Positions 42,899 through 52,198 are shown, counted from the first letter of the stretch. The stretch is 64,000 nucleotides of DNA from UBA1672 sp964351365 (GCA_964351365.1 CAYGNP010000003.1:1-64000); one strand, 5' to 3'. Translations and numbers: made by a program. Notes: generated by a model not told the origin, from the sequence alone.

Positions 42899-43801
42899 AT
42901 GTTGTTTTTTATTCTAAGGCTCCTCTTATACATGTTTAGCTGTTTTACGACTACACAAAAAGGTATTCTCGCTGCATTCACGGGTTTTACCGGATTTGCT
43001 CTGGCGGATGCCACATCAAAATGGCTTTCTGCGCATTATCAGACGCTGGATATTATCTTCTGGACGTATTTATTCTGTCTGATCTTTGGCTTGTGCCTCT
43101 CCCCCAAGCTTGGGGGGGTACGCAAAACGCTTCAGACACCGAAATTATTGATTCATATTGCGCGCGGGGTGTGTGCGCTTGGCATTGGCCTATGTGTGGT
43201 CAGCGCGCTTTCTAATGGGCTAAAGCTCTCAGCGCTTTATACAGTTTTGTTTCTTGCACCATTTATAACAACAATTGCCGCAATTCCAATATACGGAGAG
43301 CGCGTGCCTTTGCGCAACTGGATGATTATTGCGTGCGGGTTTTCCGGTATTTTGGTGGCGTTTCATGATGGATTGGCGGCTATTACGCTGGAGGTTGTCT
43401 ATGCATTATGTGCGCTGATTTTTATTGTCTGTCTGGCGCTTTTGGCGCGGCCACTCACGAAAAGCGAGTCTCTTCATTCCCTTTCCTTTTATCCAAGCCT
43501 GACGATTGTGGTTCTGCTTGGCGCTTCTGTAATACCGACAATTGCCTTTCCGGCGCCGGAGCATTTGATTGTCTTTATACTGAATGGCATGTTTGTCACA
43601 GCGGGTTTAACGGGGATTGCGTGCGGGTACAGGCTTGCGCCCTACGCTGTTATTGCGCCGGTACAATATTCACAAATGGTGCTAGCGCTGATTATTGGGT
43701 ATCTCGTCTTTGGTGATATTCCTGATGTGTGGATGATGTGCGGCGCGAGCATTATCATGTCGAGCGGGCTGATGCTGATTATGAACCGCCAGCGCACCTA
43801 G
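42899..43801 (+). CDS. EamA/DMT family transporter
   Basis: 300-residue inner-membrane protein with ten predicted helices in two EamA repeats (roughly residues 10-145 and 155-295). The repeat marks are GFTGFALADATSKWLSAHYQ and the LSALYTVLFLAPFITTIAAI stretch in the first half, and VIAPVQYSQMVLALIIGYLV in the second. Likely exports a small metabolite; the substrate is unknown. Start at 42899 or at the ATG 11 codons later. Its stop overlaps the rarA stop by four bases (convergent). Confidence 0.9.
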   Translation: MLFFILRLLLYMFSCFTTTQKGILAAFTGFTGFALADATSKWLSAHYQTLDIIFWTYLFCLIFGLCLSPKLGGVRKTLQTPKLLIHIARGVCALGIGLCVVSALSNGLKLSALYTVLFLAPFITTIAAIPIYGERVPLRNWMIIACGFSGILVAFHDGLAAITLEVVYALCALIFIVCLALLARPLTKSESLHSLSFYPSLTIVVLLGASVIPTIAFPAPEHLIVFILNGMFVTAGLTGIACGYRLAPYAVIAPVQYSQMVLALIIGYLVFGDIPDVWMMCGASIIMSSGLMLIMNRQRT

Positions 43802-45105
43802 GATTTTTCCTTACGCAGTTTTTCCCAATACTCTAGTCGTTTTTGGATATCACGCTCAAATCCGCGTGCGACGGGATTGTAAAATTTTTCGCGCGGCAGC
43901 CCTTCTGGGAAATAATTCTGGCCGGCGAAGCCTTCGGGCGTGTCATGGTCATATTGGTAGCCAAGATTATAGCCCTGCTCTTTCATCAATTTGGTTGGGG
44001 CGTTCATGGCGTGTTTCGGCGGCATGAGAGAGCCTGTTCGCCTTGCCGCAGCTTTTGCAGCCTTCAGCGCCATATAGCTGGCATTTGATTTGGGCGCGGT
44101 TGCAAGATATGCGCAGGCCTGAGCCATGGCGAGTTCGCCTTCGGGCAGGCCGAGACGATCATAGGCCTGCCATGCGGCCATCACCAGCGGCAGAGCGTGC
44201 GGGTCGGCATTAGAGATATCCTCACTGGCCACGCAGGCCATGCGGCGGAATATATAGGCCGGATCTTCTCCGCCCTCCAGCATGCGGGCCATCCAATAGA
44301 GCGCGCCATCCACGTCCGAGCCGCGTAGGGATTTGTGAAAGGCAGAAATCAGGTTGAAATGGGCTTCATTAGCCTTGTCGTAGAGGGGCGCTCGCTTTTG
44401 CAGCATGGTGAGCAGCGTTTTTTCGTCGGCTTTTTTATTCTTCGGAATTTGCGCGTAAATCTGCTCGGTCATGGTGAGCAGGTAGCGCCCGTCCCCGTCC
44501 GCCATGGCTTTGAGAAGCTCTTTGGCGCTGTTTTCCAGAGGAAGAGGGCGGCCTATCCGCTCCTGTACGTGGGTGAGTAATGTGTCCAGCCCATGTGATT
44601 CGAGACGTTTTAGAACGAATATTTGTGCGCGGCTGAGGAGCGCTGCGTTTAGCTCGAATGAGGGGTTTTCGGTCGTTGCCCCAATCAGGATAATTGTTCC
44701 ATCCTCCATGACAGGCAGGAAGGCATCTTGCTGGGATTTGTTGAAGCGGTGGATTTCATCCACGAACAAAAGCGTGCCTTTGCCGTTGGTGCGGCGGAGT
44801 TTTGCGCCTTCGAAGACTTTGCGCAAGTCCGCTACACCGGAGAAAATTGCCGATATTTGTTCGAAATGCAGGTCGCTATGGCTTGAGAGGATGCGGGCGA
44901 TTGTTGTTTTGCCGCATCCTGGCGGGCCCCACAGGATGAGTGAGGAGAGCGCTCCGGCCTCCAGCATGGTGCGCAGCGCTCCGCCGGGTCCGAGAATATG
45001 GTCCTGCCCGACGACATCATCCAGCGTTTCTGGGCGCAGAAGATCCGCCAGCGGGCGCCTTGCTTCTGTGTGATCGGCTTTTTTTTCTGCAAATAAATCC
45101 GCCAT
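43798..45105 (-). CDS. rarA: Replication-associated recombination protein A (RarA/MgsA)
   Basis: AAA+ ATPase of the RuvB/clamp-loader type acting at stalled forks. About 435 residues from the ATG at 45105 (MADLFAEKKADHTEARRPLA); an ATG 16 codons upstream is less likely. The PLADLLRPETLDDVVGQDHI N-terminus is typical. Walker A is GPPGCGKTT, Walker B is FVDEIHRFNKSQQDAF and the arginine-finger region is LLSRAQIFVL. The C-terminal MgsA domain contains FHKSLRGSDVDGALYWMARM and ends in the tetramerisation region. Divergent from nadA. Confidence 0.96.
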   Translation of the reverse strand: MADLFAEKKADHTEARRPLADLLRPETLDDVVGQDHILGPGGALRTMLEAGALSSLILWGPPGCGKTTIARILSSHSDLHFEQISAIFSGVADLRKVFEGAKLRRTNGKGTLLFVDEIHRFNKSQQDAFLPVMEDGTIILIGATTENPSFELNAALLSRAQIFVLKRLESHGLDTLLTHVQERIGRPLPLENSAKELLKAMADGDGRYLLTMTEQIYAQIPKNKKADEKTLLTMLQKRAPLYDKANEAHFNLISAFHKSLRGSDVDGALYWMARMLEGGEDPAYIFRRMACVASEDISNADPHALPLVMAAWQAYDRLGLPEGELAMAQACAYLATAPKSNASYMALKAAKAAARRTGSLMPPKHAMNAPTKLMKEQGYNLGYQYDHDTPEGFAGQNYFPEGLPREKFYNPVARGFERDIQKRLEYWEKLRKEKS

Positions 45106-45175
45106 TGTCTTGACCTGTTGTGGTAGAGTATGAAATATACACATCTTATCCACCAGCTGTGAAGGGATAGTTGAA

Positions 45176-46189
45176 ATGACAGCGCAAACCTTAGCCTATA
45201 CTGATGAAGTGGCTCATGCGACCAAGGGTTTGTATGAAAAACTGGAGAAGCAATACCAGCGCGAGCACTGGGAGAGCATTGCGCCTTATATCTATGAGAT
45301 TAATCGCCTGAAAAAGGAAAAGAATGCGGTTATTCTGGCGCATAATTACATGACGCCGGATGTGTTTTTTGGGGTTGGTGATATTGTTGGTGACTCGCTC
45401 ATGCTGGCGCGCAAGGCTTCTGAGACTGATGCTGATATTATTGTGCAATGCGCGGTGCATTTTATGGCCGAGACTTCCAAGATTTTATGTCCTGAAAAAA
45501 AGGTGCTCTCGCCTGATCTCAAGGCCGGATGCTCGCTCTCTGAATCCATCACCGCCGCTGATGTGCGGGCGATGAAGGAAAAATATCCCGGCGTTCCTGT
45601 TGTCTCCTATGTTAATACTTCCGCGGAAGTGAAGGCGGAATCTGATGTGTGCTGCACGTCATCTAATGCGCTGAAAATTGTGAATGCCATGGGCGCGCAA
45701 GGGCATGATACGGTGATTATGACGCCGGATATGTATCTGGCGCAAAATGTAGCGGCGCAGACGGATGTTAAGATTATTTACTGGGAGGGCGCGTGTATGG
45801 TGCATGAGCGCTTTACGCCGCAGGATATTATTGATGCGCGCAAGACTTATGGTGATGACCTCTTTGTGCTGGCGCATCCTGAGTGCCCGCCCGATGTTAT
45901 GGCGCAGGCAGATTTTGCGGGTTCAACCGCGCAGATGGATGATTACATCAAGGATCATCAGCCCAAGCGCGCGATGCTGATGACGGAATGTTCGATGAGC
46001 GATAATATTGCGGCGGCTAATCCGGGGGTGGAGATGATCGGCACCTGCCAGATGTGCCCGCACATGAAGCGTATCACTTTGCCGAAAATTCTGGCGTGTT
46101 TGCAGAGCGAGCAGCCTGAGATTGTGATTGATGAAGCCATCCGCGTGCGGGCTCTGGTTGCTGTGAACCGCATGCTGGAGCTGAGCTAG
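45176..46189 (+). CDS. nadA: Quinolinate synthase A
   Basis: 4Fe-4S enzyme that condenses iminoaspartate with dihydroxyacetone phosphate in de novo NAD synthesis. 337 residues. Iron-sulfur cysteines are seen in IIVQCAVHFMAETSKILCPE and GCSLSESITA in the middle and in EMIGTCQMCPHMKRITLPKI at the C-terminus; VCCTSSNALKIVNAM is also typical. KKEKNAVILAHNYMTPDVF is the N-terminal signature. Followed by nadC after a repeat-bearing gap; nadB is not between them, so iminoaspartate must come from an enzyme encoded elsewhere. Confidence 0.97.
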   Translation: MTAQTLAYTDEVAHATKGLYEKLEKQYQREHWESIAPYIYEINRLKKEKNAVILAHNYMTPDVFFGVGDIVGDSLMLARKASETDADIIVQCAVHFMAETSKILCPEKKVLSPDLKAGCSLSESITAADVRAMKEKYPGVPVVSYVNTSAEVKAESDVCCTSSNALKIVNAMGAQGHDTVIMTPDMYLAQNVAAQTDVKIIYWEGACMVHERFTPQDIIDARKTYGDDLFVLAHPECPPDVMAQADFAGSTAQMDDYIKDHQPKRAMLMTECSMSDNIAAANPGVEMIGTCQMCPHMKRITLPKILACLQSEQPEIVIDEAIRVRALVAVNRMLELS

Positions 46190-46200
46190 GTTGAAAATAT

Positions 46201-46286
46201 TGTCATCCTGAAGCAGTTTACAGCTGAAGGATCTTATATAAAATTGTTGACTAGATCCTTCAGACCTAAAGGTCCTCAGGATGACA
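46201..46286. repeat. Palindromic intergenic repeat (nested inverted repeats)
   Basis: The 86-base element is flanked by TGTCATCCTGA and its exact inverse TCAGGATGACA. Inside, CTGAAGGATCT (46224-46234) pairs exactly with AGATCCTTCAG (46253-46263) around an 18-base loop. It looks like a small REP/MITE-type mobile palindrome, similar to GTCATCCTGA...GAAGGATCT repeats seen in other bacterial genomes. It fills the whole nadA-nadC gap, so it will fold in their mRNA. Confidence 0.8.
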
Positions 46287-46298
46287 CTGGGAGAAAAT

Positions 46299-47144
46299 AT
46301 GCAATTACCCTCTATAATTATCGAAGATTTGGTGCGCGCGGCGCTGCGGGAAGATCTTGGTCATGGCCTTGATATTTCCAGCGCGGCGGTCATTCCTTCG
46401 GATGCACAAAGCACGGTTGTTATTAATGCCCGTGAAGAGGGTGTTTTGGCGGGCCTTATCCTTGGGCTGTCGTGTTTTTCGCACATGGATTCCGATTTCG
46501 AATTTGAGGTTTTTGCGCAAGATGGTGACGTGCTGGAGGCGGGGCAGAATATTGCCAGCATCACTGGCCCGGCGGGGGCAATTCTAACGGCGGAGCGTAG
46601 CGCGCTGAATTTTATGATTCATCTCTCGGGGATTGCAACATTGACGCGGCGCTATGTTCTGGCGGTGCAAGGGACGAATGCCAAAATTTCCGATACGCGC
46701 AAAACTTTGCCCGGTTTGCGGGCGGTGCAGAAATATGCCGTGCGTGCAGGAGGCGGGTTTAATCACCGCCACGGGCTGGATGATGCGGTGCTGATTAAGG
46801 ATAACCACATTGCGATTTGCGGGGGCGTTGCGCAGGCATTGGACGCGGCGCGTACCAACCTTGGCCATATGCTCAAAATCGAGATTGAAGTGGATACGCT
46901 CGCGCAGCTTGAGGCCGTGCTTAAGCATGGCGGGGCGGATGTTGTGATGTTTGATAATTTTGCCCTTCCGGATTTGCGCAAGGGCGTGGAGATGGCGCGC
47001 GGTCAAATTGTGACCGAGGCTTCGGGCGGTGTTACTCTCAACACAGTTGGTGATATTGCGCAGACGGGCGTTGATATCATCTCCGTGGGGGCGCTCACGC
47101 ACTCTGCGCCTGCGCTTGATTTGGGGCTTGATACCTTAGAGTAA
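46299..47144 (+). CDS. nadC: Nicotinate-nucleotide diphosphorylase (carboxylating)
   Basis: Quinolinate phosphoribosyltransferase giving nicotinate mononucleotide. About 281 residues. The active-site basic motif is SDTRKTLPGLRAVQKYAVRA, followed by GGGFNHRHGLDDAVLIKDNH; EIEVDTLAQLEAVLKHGGAD and TEASGGVTLNTVGDIAQTGV complete the barrel. The ATG at 46299 (MQLPSI) is preferred to one six codons earlier, which lies inside the palindromic repeat. It overlaps the convergent DUF1489 gene by nine bases. Confidence 0.97.
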   Translation: MQLPSIIIEDLVRAALREDLGHGLDISSAAVIPSDAQSTVVINAREEGVLAGLILGLSCFSHMDSDFEFEVFAQDGDVLEAGQNIASITGPAGAILTAERSALNFMIHLSGIATLTRRYVLAVQGTNAKISDTRKTLPGLRAVQKYAVRAGGGFNHRHGLDDAVLIKDNHIAICGGVAQALDAARTNLGHMLKIEIEVDTLAQLEAVLKHGGADVVMFDNFALPDLRKGVEMARGQIVTEASGGVTLNTVGDIAQTGVDIISVGALTHSAPALDLGLDTLE

Positions 47145-47576
47145 CCCAGCGGCCTTGAGCTCTTCTTCCATCTCTTTGGGAACAGGATCGTTGCCGCCCT
47201 GCCCCGTGTATATCCCTTTATCAGGCGGAGCGTCGGTGGGCTTGAGATACCTCCAGCCCTGAAAGGGGCGCTTTGGAACGTTGACCGTCTCGATCATTTC
47301 TGCGTCTTGCATAATCATGCACATGCGCCCGTGCTCCTTGGTTTCCACCATTTCAAAGCCCAGGATTTTGTGGCGGCAGACGATGCGGTTTTTGATGACG
47401 CGGTAAATCGAGCCGCCGGTGCGGATGATTTCATCAGCGCGTTTGGGGGCGTAACGCGTCCAGCACGGCACGGCGCGCGCGCCATGATAATCAACGGTCT
47501 GGCTTTGCTGAATATCGTAAAAATGGCGAATATCTTCTACGCCAACGACCAGTTTTATGATGTGGATTGGGGTCAT
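47136..47576 (-). CDS. DUF1489 family protein
   Basis: 146 residues, matching DUF1489 proteins of Alphaproteobacteria in length and motifs: IKLVVGVEDIRHF, RMCMIMQDAEMIETVNVPKR and the C-terminal PFQGWRYLKPTDAPPDKG. Also visible is HGARAVPCWTRYAPKRADEI. No membrane segment; probably cytosolic. It starts four bases after sdhB on the same strand and so is likely expressed with it. The function of this family is not known to me. Confidence 0.85.
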   Translation of the reverse strand: MTPIHIIKLVVGVEDIRHFYDIQQSQTVDYHGARAVPCWTRYAPKRADEIIRTGGSIYRVIKNRIVCRHKILGFEMVETKEHGRMCMIMQDAEMIETVNVPKRPFQGWRYLKPTDAPPDKGIYTGQGGNDPVPKEMEEELKAAGLL

Positions 47577-47580
47577 GGCA

Positions 47581-48396
47581 CTAACGCCTTGCGACCATCA
47601 TTTTCTTGATTTCGGCGATGGCGGCGGCGGGGTTCAGGCCCTTGGGGCAAGTATTCGTACAATTCATAATCGTGTGGCAACGATACAGGCGGAAGGGGTC
47701 TTCGAGCTGATCGAGGCGCTCTCCGGTCGCGTCATCGCGGCTGTCGGCGATCCAGCGATAGGCCTGAAGCAAAATTGCGGGGCCGAGGAAGCGGTCGCCA
47801 TTCCACCAGTAAGACGGGCAGGATGTCGAGCAGCAGAAGCATAAAATGCACGCGGCGGGGCCGTGGCCGTCTTCACCGTTTAAAATCAGGGCGTTGCTTT
47901 CGGATTGCAGGCGCTCACGGTTAGAGGCCGGTGTATCGGATTTGAGCCATGGCTCGATCGATGTATATTGCGCGTACATGTGATTTAGATCCGGCACGAG
48001 GTCTTTGACCACGGGCATATGCGGCAAGGGTGTGACCTTGATATCGCCTTTTACATCCTCGATTGATTTTGTACAGGCCAGCGTGTTGGTGCCGTCAATA
48101 TTCATCGCGCAGGAGCCGCAGATTCCCTCGCGGCAGGAGCGGCGCAGTGTGAGCGTTGAGTCGACCTCGTTTTTGATATAGAGCAGCGCGTCCAGCACCA
48201 TCGGGCCACATTTGTCGGTATCGATCGTGATGGAATCAAGGCGCGGGTTTTTCACTTCTCCGCGTTCGTCGAGATCATCGGGTGACCAGCGGTAAATTTT
48301 CAGCGTCTTGGCATTCTTCGACCCGTTGGAGACGTCAATTTTTTGACCGTCTTTCTCGCTGTAGGTGGAGTTTCTGGGGAGTGTGAATTCAGCCAT
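47581..48396 (-). CDS. sdhB: Succinate dehydrogenase iron-sulfur subunit
   Basis: Carries electrons from FAD to ubiquinone through 2Fe-2S, 4Fe-4S and 3Fe-4S clusters. 271 residues. The 2Fe-2S ligands lie in RRSCREGICGSCAMNIDG with the later Cys of TLACTKSIED. The C-terminal clusters are in CILCFCCSTSCPSYWW and CHTIMNCTNTCPKGLNPA. It is separated from sdhA by an oppositely oriented gene and therefore needs its own promoter; a candidate is at 48438-48465. DUF1489 follows on the same strand. Confidence 0.97.
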   Translation of the reverse strand: MAEFTLPRNSTYSEKDGQKIDVSNGSKNAKTLKIYRWSPDDLDERGEVKNPRLDSITIDTDKCGPMVLDALLYIKNEVDSTLTLRRSCREGICGSCAMNIDGTNTLACTKSIEDVKGDIKVTPLPHMPVVKDLVPDLNHMYAQYTSIEPWLKSDTPASNRERLQSESNALILNGEDGHGPAACILCFCCSTSCPSYWWNGDRFLGPAILLQAYRWIADSRDDATGERLDQLEDPFRLYRCHTIMNCTNTCPKGLNPAAAIAEIKKMMVARR

Positions 48397-48437
48397 GATT
48401 TTTCTTCAATATATTTGTCGGATTGCAATGTCGTTGG

Positions 48438-48465
48438 ATTATAACATGCGCACATTTATTTGAAA
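48438..48465 (-). promoter_or_regulatory. Candidate promoter of sdhB
   Basis: On the minus strand TTTCAA (48465-48460), 16 bases, then a perfect TATAAT (48443-48438), about 40 bases before the sdhB ATG. The -35 is poor. The same 157-base gap must also hold the promoter of the divergent exported-protein gene. Confidence 0.42.
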
Positions 48466-48553
48466 GGTGTTTTGTTTTTAGGTATGCATAAAGTTGTACT
48501 TATGGTATCTAATTGTGTAATAATCGTAATATAAAAAAAATTAGGGGTATTTT

Positions 48554-49990
48554 ATGAAAATTTTTAATGCGCATGCAGGAAAACCCTCTCCAGAGCCAGC
48601 GATTTCAGCAGGTCTTGTGCTTGGTGTTTTAATGGCGTTGACACCAAATAGTAGTGATCATGCGCAAGCGGCAACGGTGCAGAATACAGAAATCCCTAAA
48701 GGGCCTGCAATTCATCGAGCAAATTATGATCGTCACCTTAGCGTGGTGGCCACACCGACAGACAAAGCATGCGTTGGTGACTCACACAAGATCACCTCTT
48801 ATCCGGGGCGTGATCCTGAAACGGTGCGCAGAAACCCGGCTTATGATCTGTTTGATGTTCATCCTGATAACGCGGATCGCTTTTTCCGCATTGATGCGCG
48901 GTTTGATCCTAAGCTTAGTGGTGATGGTCAGAATCCTATTTTGATCTCTGGAGGGCAAATTCTGGATCTTGCGGATTACTTAGAGCCTTCAGGTGATACA
49001 TATAAAATCCCTTTGAATGATCAGACGGCTTGGTTTTTTAACGCTTATGATGAGGGTAAGGAACTTACATTTGCAGCCTATTCACAAGATACAAGTGGAT
49101 TAGTTGTTGATAAATTTTCCAAGGCGGCTAATGGCGGCGCGATTGAAGATTGTACGCACGGGCTTGCGGCGGAGCGGCTTGCAGGGGATGGTGATGTTAT
49201 GCATTTGGTGCGCTTTACTTATGATCCTGCTTCCCCCCCTGTTTCGGCGCCAAATAGTGAGTTTTGTCCGGCCACGCAAGGCGCGGCGAATACTCTGGGT
49301 GCACAGGTTGATGAAACGCGCGGGTTTTTTGGCGGAAAGATGCTTGCTAAAGTTGGTCTCAATAATGAGGGTAGAATCACAGGAGTTGATATACCCGGGG
49401 TTTACAGCTTGCAGAGGGCGCCTGATGGGAGCTGGTCTTACAGCGTTTCTGTTGCCGCGGACATTAATGACCCACTCGGCGCTTCGACTGCGAATGGTTG
49501 TACTCTTTATGCTGCGCCGGTTTGTGCCAATGTGATGTTTACGGATAATCCTGATGGCACTATTTCAGTGCGTGCAGGTCAGTGTGTTAATCTTGTTGAC
49601 GATCTACCTTCTTATTCTGCGGGAATTCCAGGCGGCTATCGATATACTGGCCCAGGCAGGGTGTTTTTTCCCTCTGACGCACCTAGAGTCTCTATCGGCG
49701 GTGGTGGTTTTTTTATTGGCGGCGGCGGACGGCATGATAATGATGTGATTGTTTTGCCAACGGATCCCGAAGTTCCGGTTCATCCCGAAAATCCAGATGT
49801 TGGTGGTCCTGATAACCCTGGCGGTGATGGTGTTGATGCGGTGATTAGCACGCCAAGTTCGTTATGGAATTTAGCTAGCGCTGTTGGTTTTCTTGGTTTT
49901 CTTGGTCTGTGCATTGCGGCTGCAACACCTGCAGGACGCAGAACTGCTGGGCGCATTTTGGGTGGCGGTGACAAGCCGGAGCCAGTTTAG
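48554..49990 (+). CDS. Exported protein with Gly-rich linker and C-terminal membrane anchor, lying between sdhB and sdhA
   Basis: 478 residues, family not recognised. A signal peptide covers about residues 1-40 (AGLVLGVLMALTP, cleavage near HAQAA). The mature region is strand-rich and cysteine-bearing (KACVGDSHK, IEDCTHG, SEFCPATQGA, NGCTLYAAPVCANV). A Gly/Pro-rich segment (IGGGGFFIGGGG; then VPVHPENPDVGGPDNPGG) leads to a membrane helix at about 440-462 and then an Arg-rich end (PAGRRTAGRIL). Signal, linker, helix and basic tail resemble CTERM-type sorting signals, but no named motif such as PEP is present. AGGGG precedes the ATG. It ends six bases from the convergent sdhA stop. Confidence 0.65.
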   Translation: MKIFNAHAGKPSPEPAISAGLVLGVLMALTPNSSDHAQAATVQNTEIPKGPAIHRANYDRHLSVVATPTDKACVGDSHKITSYPGRDPETVRRNPAYDLFDVHPDNADRFFRIDARFDPKLSGDGQNPILISGGQILDLADYLEPSGDTYKIPLNDQTAWFFNAYDEGKELTFAAYSQDTSGLVVDKFSKAANGGAIEDCTHGLAAERLAGDGDVMHLVRFTYDPASPPVSAPNSEFCPATQGAANTLGAQVDETRGFFGGKMLAKVGLNNEGRITGVDIPGVYSLQRAPDGSWSYSVSVAADINDPLGASTANGCTLYAAPVCANVMFTDNPDGTISVRAGQCVNLVDDLPSYSAGIPGGYRYTGPGRVFFPSDAPRVSIGGGGFFIGGGGRHDNDVIVLPTDPEVPVHPENPDVGGPDNPGGDGVDAVISTPSSLWNLASAVGFLGFLGLCIAAATPAGRRTAGRILGGGDKPEPV

Positions 49991-49996
49991 GTAGCC

Positions 49997-51787
49997 TTAA
50001 TATACCCGTGCTTTTGGCGGGAAGGGCTCGATCTCGTCTGTCAGTGTTTCCATGATGACGGGGCGATAGGTGATGTCCGACCTGCCCTTTTCATCCACGT
50101 TAATCAATGTGTGTTTCATCCATTTTTCATCGTTGCGGTCGGGGAAATCCTCGCGCGCGTGTGCGCCGCGTGATTCCTCGCGGTTGGCGGCGGAATGCAT
50201 AGAGGCCACGGCCTGAGAGAGCAGATTATCCAGCTCCAGCACCTCGACGAGGTCGGTGTTGAAGATCATGGAGCGGTCCTTGATGCCCAGATCCACCTTG
50301 CCGGCGAAGCAATCGTTGATTTTGCCTACGCCCTCGTTCAGGCTTTCGCCGGTGCGGAAGACGGCGGCGTGATCCTGCATGGTTTTTTGCATTGTGCTGC
50401 GCAGATGTGCGGTGGAGGTGCTGCCGCTGGCGTTACGGAAGTGATCTAGGCGATCCAGCGCGTATGCGCCTGTATCTGCGCCGAGCGGCCTATGTGATGC
50501 CCCGGGGGTTACTGTTTCAGCGGCAGTAATCGCGGCGGCGCGGCCAAAGACGACCAGATCGAGCAGTGAGTTGGAGCCCAGGCGGTTTGCGCCATGCACG
50601 GATACGCATCCCGCCTCGCCGATAGCCATAAGGCCAGGGACGATGGCGTTGTGATCATTCGCAGTGGGGCGGATAACCTGCGTGCGGTAATTTGTGGGGA
50701 TGCCGCCCATATTGTAATGCACTGTCGGCAGAACGGGGATGGGCTGCTTGGTCACGTCGACACCTGCGAAAATGCGGGCGCTTTCGGCGATGCCGGGCAA
50801 GCGTTCCTTGATCATGTCGGGCTCAAGGTGCATCAGGTTGAGGTGGATGTGATCCTTATTCGGGCCAACGCCGCGCCCTTCGCGGATTTCGATGGTCATA
50901 GAGCGTGAGACGACATCGCGGGAAGCAAGGTCTTTGGCAGAGGGGGCGTAGCGTTCCATGAAGCGCTCGCCTTCGGAATTTGTGAGGTAGCCGCCTTCTC
51001 CGCGCACGCCTTCGGTAATCAGGCAGCCCGCGCCGTAAATGCCGGTGGGGTGGAACTGTGTGAATTCCATATCCTGAAGCGGGATGCCGGCGCGCAGGGC
51101 CATGCCCCCACCATCACCCGTACATGTGTGTGCGGATGTGCAGGAGAAATATGCGCGGCCATAGCCACCTGTTGCCAGAATGGTTTCGTGCGCGCGGAAG
51201 CGGTGAATTGTGCCATCATCCAGATTCCAGGCCATAACGCCCACACATTCGCCCTCATCGGACATAATCAGATCAAGAGCGAAATATTCGATAAAGAACT
51301 GCGCCTGATGTTTCAAAGCCTGCGTATAAAGTGTGTGCAGAATCGCGTGGCCTGTGCGGTCGGCGGCGGCGCATGTTCTTTGCGCGGTGCCTTTGCCAAA
51401 ATGGGTCGTCATGCCACCAAAGGCGCGCTGATAGATTTTACCGGCGGCGGTACGGGAAAACGGCACGCCGTAATGCTCCAGCTCGATGATCGAGGGGATG
51501 GCCTCACGGCACATATATTCAATAGCGTCCTGATCGCCCAGCCAGTCCGAGCCCTTGATCGTATCATACATGTGGAACTGCCAGCTATCCTCGCCCATAT
51601 TGCCCAGCGCGGCGGAGATGCCCCCTTGCGCGGCGACAGTGTGAGAGCGCGTTGGGAAAACTTTTGAGAGGATGGCCGTCTTGAGGCCTTTTTCTGCGCA
51701 GCCAAAGCCTGCGCGCAATCCCGCTCCGCCTGCGCCGACGACGACGACGTCAAATTCATGATCTATAATTTCATAGTCTTTGGTCAT
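49997..51787 (-). CDS. sdhA: Succinate dehydrogenase flavoprotein subunit
   Basis: Oxidises succinate to fumarate in the TCA cycle and respiratory complex II. 596 residues. The FAD-binding motif is VVVGAGGAGLRAGFGCAEKG. The His of the covalent flavin site is in FPTRSHTVAAQGG, and the substrate-binding region is FTQFHPTGIYG and RGEGGYL. The C-terminal HAREDFPDRNDEKWMKHT is typical. Third gene of sdhC-sdhD-sdhA, nine bases after sdhD; sdhB does not follow directly as it usually does. Confidence 0.98.
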   Translation of the reverse strand: MTKDYEIIDHEFDVVVVGAGGAGLRAGFGCAEKGLKTAILSKVFPTRSHTVAAQGGISAALGNMGEDSWQFHMYDTIKGSDWLGDQDAIEYMCREAIPSIIELEHYGVPFSRTAAGKIYQRAFGGMTTHFGKGTAQRTCAAADRTGHAILHTLYTQALKHQAQFFIEYFALDLIMSDEGECVGVMAWNLDDGTIHRFRAHETILATGGYGRAYFSCTSAHTCTGDGGGMALRAGIPLQDMEFTQFHPTGIYGAGCLITEGVRGEGGYLTNSEGERFMERYAPSAKDLASRDVVSRSMTIEIREGRGVGPNKDHIHLNLMHLEPDMIKERLPGIAESARIFAGVDVTKQPIPVLPTVHYNMGGIPTNYRTQVIRPTANDHNAIVPGLMAIGEAGCVSVHGANRLGSNSLLDLVVFGRAAAITAAETVTPGASHRPLGADTGAYALDRLDHFRNASGSTSTAHLRSTMQKTMQDHAAVFRTGESLNEGVGKINDCFAGKVDLGIKDRSMIFNTDLVEVLELDNLLSQAVASMHSAANREESRGAHAREDFPDRNDEKWMKHTLINVDEKGRSDITYRPVIMETLTDEIEPFPPKARVY

Positions 51788-51796
51788 TTTTTGTCC

Positions 51797-52198
51797 TTAA
51801 ACCCCTGCTGTGAAGGCAATTTTGAGAATGGAGAATATACACGCCACGGCGATGGCGGCGAAGAAGATTTTCTGCCCGATCAGCTTTGCCGTGCGCAGGG
51901 CCTTGCAGGAGATATAGTCTTCCGTAATGACCTGCGCGCCCAGTTTGGCGTGGATGCATACGGAGATGACCAAGAGAATCATCAGAATTGCGTTGAGGGG
52001 CTGCGCGAGCCAGCCAGTAAATTCGCCATATGATGCACCGCGCAGGCTTACAATTGAATATATCAGCCAAAGGATGAGCGGAATATTCGCGAGCGCGGTG
52101 ATCTTTTGTTTCATCCAGTGGTCTGTGCCTTCGTGGGCAGAGCCCATGCCCTTGGCAATTTTGAGAGGAGCAGCAAAGTTGTCTTTTTTGTCAGCCAT
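51797..52198 (-). CDS. sdhD: Succinate dehydrogenase membrane anchor subunit
   Basis: 133 residues with three membrane helices: KITALANIPLILWLIYSIVS; PLNAILMILLVISVCIHAKL; and KIFFAAIAVACIFSILKIAF. Together with SdhC it binds heme b and ubiquinone. The GSAHEGTDHWMKQKITALAN N-terminus is typical of alphaproteobacterial SdhD, and the second helix carries a conserved His (CIHAKLG) near the quinone site. It begins ten bases after sdhC. Confidence 0.94.
   Translation of the reverse strand: MADKKDNFAAPLKIAKGMGSAHEGTDHWMKQKITALANIPLILWLIYSIVSLRGASYGEFTGWLAQPLNAILMILLVISVCIHAKLGAQVITEDYISCKALRTAKLIGQKIFFAAIAVACIFSILKIAFTAGV

Noticed and set aside
46190..46298. Possible tRNA or small RNA gene between nadA and nadC
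   Set aside because: The fold is a simple nested palindrome, with no cloverleaf or anticodon arm; treated as a repeat.
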